This document shows positions 5,097 through 7,797 of a stretch of DNA of 7,797 nucleotides, one piece after another. Position 1 is the stretch's first letter, and every line of letters begins with the position of its first letter. The notes below the pieces were generated by a model. That model was not told the origin of the DNA, did not search any database, and saw nothing but the letters and a program-made list of their open reading frames with translations. The position numbers and the translations under genes were made by a program. This DNA is from Thermodesulfobacteriota bacterium (GTDB lineage: Bacteria; Desulfobacterota; DSM-4660; Desulfatiglandales; HGW-15): assembly GCA_025454125.1 (NCBI GenBank), contig JALOPA010000066.1, positions 1 to 7,797 on the forward strand, in the 5' to 3' direction.

Positions 5097-6389
5097 CTAC
5101 GCGGCGGGATTCCGACCCTTCTTGAAGTATCCCTTGGGAACCACCACGATCCCCCTCGGCGTCACCGTGAAGACCTTGCGGTCTTCATGGGGATTGAATC
5201 CGATCTCCGTGCCGGGCGGGATGTGGTTGTGTTTGTCGATAATGGCCTTCTTGATCTTGCAGTTCCGGCCGATCACCACGTCGTCCAGGATCACGGACTC
5301 GTCGACCATGGCCCAGCTTCTTACCACCACGTTGTAAGACAGGACGGAGTTTCGCACGATCCCGCTCACAATGCACCCCGGCGCAACCAGGGAGTCAAGG
5401 GCCTTGCCCACGCGCAATCCTTCGGGCCGCTCCACGCTGAAGATGAATTTGGCCGGAGGCGCCAGGACTTGGCTGGTGTGGATCGGCCATCTCACACCGT
5501 AAAGATTGAAGTAGGGATCCACGCCGGTCAGATCCATGTTGGCGTTCCAGTAGGCGTCCAGCGTGCCTACGTCCCGCCAATAGGAAGAATCCCTGACCTT
5601 GGCTTCCAGCCGCGGTTCCCGTTCTCCGTCCTCGAGCGTGATCGTGATGTAATCCTGAATCAGGTTCTTCTGCCCGTAGGGGTATGCATAAACCCTGTGG
5701 GAGTCGAGGATCTTAGGAATAATATTGTGCCCGAAATCATCCTCGTCCCCGGCTTTGAGGATTTTAAGCAGCGTTTCAGCCTTGAACGCATAAATTCCCA
5801 TGGATGCGAGCACATGATTTGGGTCTCCGGGGATGGTTTTCACGCTGTCTTTGGGCTTTTCTCGGAACATCCGGATACGGAAGTCGTCATCCACTTCCGC
5901 AACGCCGACTTGACTGGCAAGGTCCTTGTCCACTTCCAGAAGCGAAATGGTGAGGTCCGCATCTTTTTCCTGATGATAGCGCACAAAGAGGCTGTAATCC
6001 ATCTTGTAAATGTGGTCGCCGGAGAGGATGAGAATGTTCACAGGCCGATGACGCTCGATGAGGTAGAGGTTCTGGCGGATGGAGTCCGCGGTTCCCCTGT
6101 ACCAGTCCTGACCGACTCTCTGCTGGGGTGGGACCACCTTCATGAAATGGCCGAGCTTCGTGCTGAAAATGTTCCACCCCTCTTCCAGGTGGTCGGTGAG
6201 GGACTGGGACTTGTACTGAGGGAGGATAATGATCTTGTAGATGCCGGAGTTCACGCAGTTGCTGAGGGTGAAGTCCACGAGGCGATAGATCCCGCCGAAA
6301 GGGACAGCGGGTTTAGTTCGGTCCTCGGTAAGGGGCATGAGCCTTTCGCCCCGTCCTCCAGCCATGACAAACGCGAGGGTATCTTTCAT
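5097..6389 (-). CDS. glgC: Glucose-1-phosphate adenylyltransferase GlgC (ADP-glucose pyrophosphorylase, 430 aa)
   Basis: It makes ADP-glucose from ATP and glucose-1-phosphate, the committed step of bacterial glycogen synthesis, in the cytosol. In order: the nucleotidyltransferase signature AGGRGERLMPLTEDRTKPAV (10-29), WYRGTADSI (96-104), LSGDHIYKMDY (122-132), FREKPKD (175-181, Lys178 matching the glucose-1-P lysine of the E. coli enzyme), LASMGIYAF (194-202), SYWRDVGTLDAYW (269-281), then a C-terminal left-handed beta-helix. The length matches E. coli GlgC (431 aa). I chose the ATG at 6389 over a GTG at 6416 because the predicted -10 box lies directly before the GTG, so transcription would begin beyond it, and an AGG lies 8 bases before the ATG. 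The position of the E. coli fructose-1,6-bisphosphate lysine (K39) is Asp23. A charged insertion sits around residues 237-267. The upstream neighbour on the same strand is tamB; no other glycogen gene is visible. Confidence 0.95.
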   Translation of the reverse strand: MKDTLAFVMAGGRGERLMPLTEDRTKPAVPFGGIYRLVDFTLSNCVNSGIYKIIILPQYKSQSLTDHLEEGWNIFSTKLGHFMKVVPPQQRVGQDWYRGTADSIRQNLYLIERHRPVNILILSGDHIYKMDYSLFVRYHQEKDADLTISLLEVDKDLASQVGVAEVDDDFRIRMFREKPKDSVKTIPGDPNHVLASMGIYAFKAETLLKILKAGDEDDFGHNIIPKILDSHRVYAYPYGQKNLIQDYITITLEDGEREPRLEAKVRDSSYWRDVGTLDAYWNANMDLTGVDPYFNLYGVRWPIHTSQVLAPPAKFIFSVERPEGLRVGKALDSLVAPGCIVSGIVRNSVLSYNVVVRSWAMVDESVILDDVVIGRNCKIKKAIIDKHNHIPPGTEIGFNPHEDRKVFTVTPRGIVVVPKGYFKKGRNPAA

Positions 6390-6417
6390 CGTTCGGACCT
6401 GCCCTTGAAATGTCACG

Positions 6418-6447
6418 ATTATAGAAGCAGCGGAGACGAGGCGTCAA
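6418..6447 (-). promoter_or_regulatory. Candidate promoter of glgC
   Basis: On the minus strand TTGACG (6442-6447) and a perfect TATAAT (6418-6423) are separated by 18 bases. Transcription would start near 6410, giving a short leader of about 20 bases before the ATG at 6389. This also rules out the GTG at 6416 as the main start and makes glgC independent of tamB. Confidence 0.65.
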
Positions 6448-6478
6448 GCAAAGAAGCCGTGCCAGGGGTAACCGGCCA

Positions 6479-6536
6479 GAACAGCAGTGGCGAGTGACAA
6501 AACAGCAGTGACAAGTGACAAGTAACGGGTGACGAG
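6479..6536 (+). repeat. Heptamer (period 7) and 21-base direct repeats
   Basis: From 6486 the sequence is built of 7-base steps close to AGTGACA/AGTGACG (6486, 6493, 6507, 6514, 6521, 6528). A higher-order 21-base direct repeat (6479-6499 and 6500-6520) agrees at 18 of 21 positions. The same heptamers reappear inverted at 6553-6575. No gene is seen in the 192-base gap between glgC and tamB; these repeats and the glgC promoter fill it. Confidence 0.65.
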
Positions 6537-6575
6537 TCAAGGATCAATTCTGCTCGTCACTCGTTACTTGTCACT
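6514..6575. repeat. 23-bp inverted repeat (possible tamB terminator)
   Basis: Arms 6514-6536 and 6553-6575 pair at 22 of 23 positions around a 16-base loop. The structure starts 6 bases after the tamB stop, so on the minus strand it could stop or stabilise tamB mRNA. No clean U-run follows directly, so a factor-independent terminator is not proven. It is built from the same heptamers as the neighbouring direct repeat. Confidence 0.6.
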
Positions 6576-6581
6576 GCCTGT

Positions 6582-7797
6582 TTAGTAATCCCAGCGCCAG
6601 TGGATCCCCACCCCTGCCTCTGCGTTGACGCCCACTTCGGTTTGAACCGTGATATTGGGCGTGATTTCCCACTTGAGGGAGGCTTTGCCGGTTTCAGCTG
6701 AAACCCCCTGCTCCACCTCGAGGTAGACGTCCTCGCTCAAATACTTTCCTGCGCTGAGGGCAGTTTTTTCCTGCGTCTTTCCTGTGGGTTTGAGCGTCAG
6801 TTGATCCAGGCCGAGCACCTGTCGAGTTCGAGCCAGGAGGTCCAATCCCCCGCCCCTGGCCAAGGTGTTTACGGAATCTGCGAGCTGAAGCGCCTGAAGA
6901 GGCGTGATGTTGCTCGCGCTTCGGCCGAAGAGAAGTCGAGAGAGAATCTCATCCTGAGGGAAAGGGGGATCAGAAGTCAGTTTCATTTCCAAGCGTTGCA
7001 CAGGCCCCAGGAGGTGGAGCGTCGCGACGATGTCCTTGGACTTCGATTCCGCCTCCACGTCGATCCTGGGCGAGGGCGGACTGGACCCGTCCAGATAGAT
7101 AGACCCCTTTTCAAGTTCAAAGCGCTTCCCGAGGAAATTGACGCTGCCCCTCACCACGGAAAGCGTTCCCGCCACAGTGGGCTGTGTCGCCTCTCCGCTG
7201 ATATGGACTTCTCCCAGCCATTCGGATTCGAGACCTCGCCCGGTCAGGAACACCCGTCCAAGGCTCAGCACGACCAGGTCCAAAGAAAGGGGCCACAGGC
7301 TCGGACGGACGGCCTCGGCGGCAGCCTGCGGTGTGCCTCCGGGTTTGTTGATTTCAATGACCTGGAGGTTCTGGATTTCAGGAGCAAGCCGATCAGGAAT
7401 GCGGAATTCAGCCGACTCCACGCGTATCCGGCCGGCGAGCAAGGCCTCGGCAAAGGAACCGGTGAGGGTGAGATCTCCCCCAAGGACGGCTGAGCCCCAG
7501 TCATAACGAAAGGGCTTGGCTCTTTCCAGGGAAAGGTTTAGCCGGAAGGGGAACCCTTGCCGCGGACTCAACTCCAATAGGCCTTGAGCCGAAAGGCGGC
7601 CTTTTTCTCCGTCAGTGGCGGTTGCCCGGTTCACAACCAGCAAGGATGATCGGGCCTCGATCTCCATCTCGATCTCCTTGAAGATCGTTCCGGTCCTCAG
7701 GTTCTCGTAGGCGCCCTTGGTCAAACGCACCTCTCCCGTGGCCCCGGGCCTGTCCCAGGACCCGTTCAGTTTCAAGTCGAGTGCCGCCACCCCGGAG
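6582..7797 (-). CDS. tamB: TamB-family translocation/assembly protein, C-terminal ~405 residues (start lies beyond the right edge)
   Basis: TamB (DUF490/AsmA-like) spans the periplasm from an inner-membrane anchor to the outer membrane. With the Omp85-type TamA it takes part in outer-membrane protein assembly and, by recent work on the family, lipid transport. The frame is open from the right edge to a TAA at 6582, giving the C-terminal third of a protein usually 1,100-1,500 aa. Support: repeated beta-strand-rich segments alternating polar and hydrophobic residues, the conserved LTSDPPFPQDEILSRLLFGR block followed by ITPLQALQLA, a 'GKYLSEDVYLEVEQG' strand near the end, and a terminal strand closing in an aromatic residue (GIHWRWDY). 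This ending is typical of TamB C-terminal domains. No transmembrane segment is expected in this part. A tamA-like gene would be expected upstream, outside the window. Downstream is the inverted repeat at 6514-6575. Confidence 0.9.
   Translation of the reverse strand, partial: SGVAALDLKLNGSWDRPGATGEVRLTKGAYENLRTGTIFKEIEMEIEARSSLLVVNRATATDGEKGRLSAQGLLELSPRQGFPFRLNLSLERAKPFRYDWGSAVLGGDLTLTGSFAEALLAGRIRVESAEFRIPDRLAPEIQNLQVIEINKPGGTPQAAAEAVRPSLWPLSLDLVVLSLGRVFLTGRGLESEWLGEVHISGEATQPTVAGTLSVVRGSVNFLGKRFELEKGSIYLDGSSPPSPRIDVEAESKSKDIVATLHLLGPVQRLEMKLTSDPPFPQDEILSRLLFGRSASNITPLQALQLADSVNTLARGGGLDLLARTRQVLGLDQLTLKPTGKTQEKTALSAGKYLSEDVYLEVEQGVSAETGKASLKWEITPNITVQTEVGVNAEAGVGIHWRWDY

Noticed and set aside
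6390..6416. GTG start at 6416 giving GlgC nine extra residues
   Set aside because: The GTG directly abuts the predicted -10 box, so the mRNA would begin after it, and it has no ribosome site.
5025..6497. A 490-codon open frame on the plus strand, longer than glgC itself
   Set aside because: It is antisense to glgC over its whole length, its protein has no recognisable domain, and the minus-strand frame is a clear GlgC. Long antisense frames are common where codon third positions are GC-rich.
6801..7493. A 230-codon plus-strand frame opposite tamB
   Set aside because: It is antisense to the TamB C-terminal coding region, with no domain or start signal.

Overview
The window looks like a chromosomal stretch from a Gram-negative bacterium, most likely a Desulfobacterota relative (Syntrophobacter/Desulfobacterales type). 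That is an inference from gene content: a tripartite TRAP transporter whose binding protein resembles desulfobacterial ones, an LPS Kdo transferase, a TamB outer-membrane assembly protein, bacterial glycogen synthesis, and a free-standing IMP cyclohydrolase domain. The base composition is moderately GC-rich. No tRNA, rRNA, CRISPR array or transposase gene was seen.

Layout. Positions 1-2209 (minus strand) hold a TRAP operon read dctP, dctQ, dctM, with dctM running off the left edge. A strong hairpin separates dctP from dctQM, and dctQ and dctM overlap by 8 bases. Positions 2210-2821 are non-coding: a dctP leader with a candidate promoter, a degenerate inverted-repeat element (2560-2683), and a 138-bp MITE-like element (2687-2824) carrying two inverted REP-type palindromes. 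The MITE tip overlaps the purH stop codon. Positions 2822-3418 (minus) encode a 198-aa IMP cyclohydrolase. A 98-bp divergent intergenic region with a good sigma70-type promoter leads to waaA (kdtA) on the plus strand (3517-4833). Between the convergent waaA and glgC genes sits a 233-bp element bounded by near-perfect 27-bp inverted arms (4832-5064). glgC (5097-6389, minus) has a near-consensus promoter. Between it and tamB lie period-7/period-21 direct repeats and a 23-bp inverted repeat. The right end is the 3' third of tamB (6582-7797, minus), cut by the window edge.

Functionally the genes are mostly independent housekeeping units: periplasmic solute capture and uptake (dctPQM), the last step of IMP synthesis (purH N-domain), lipid A/Kdo assembly (waaA), ADP-glucose supply for glycogen (glgC) and outer-membrane biogenesis (tamB). 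waaA and tamB share an outer-membrane theme but do not form an operon here. I see no defence system or new multi-gene system. The less ordinary content is in the intergenic DNA (three MITE- or REP-like inverted-repeat elements plus a heptamer repeat cluster) and in a DctP that lacks the family's ligand-binding arginine.
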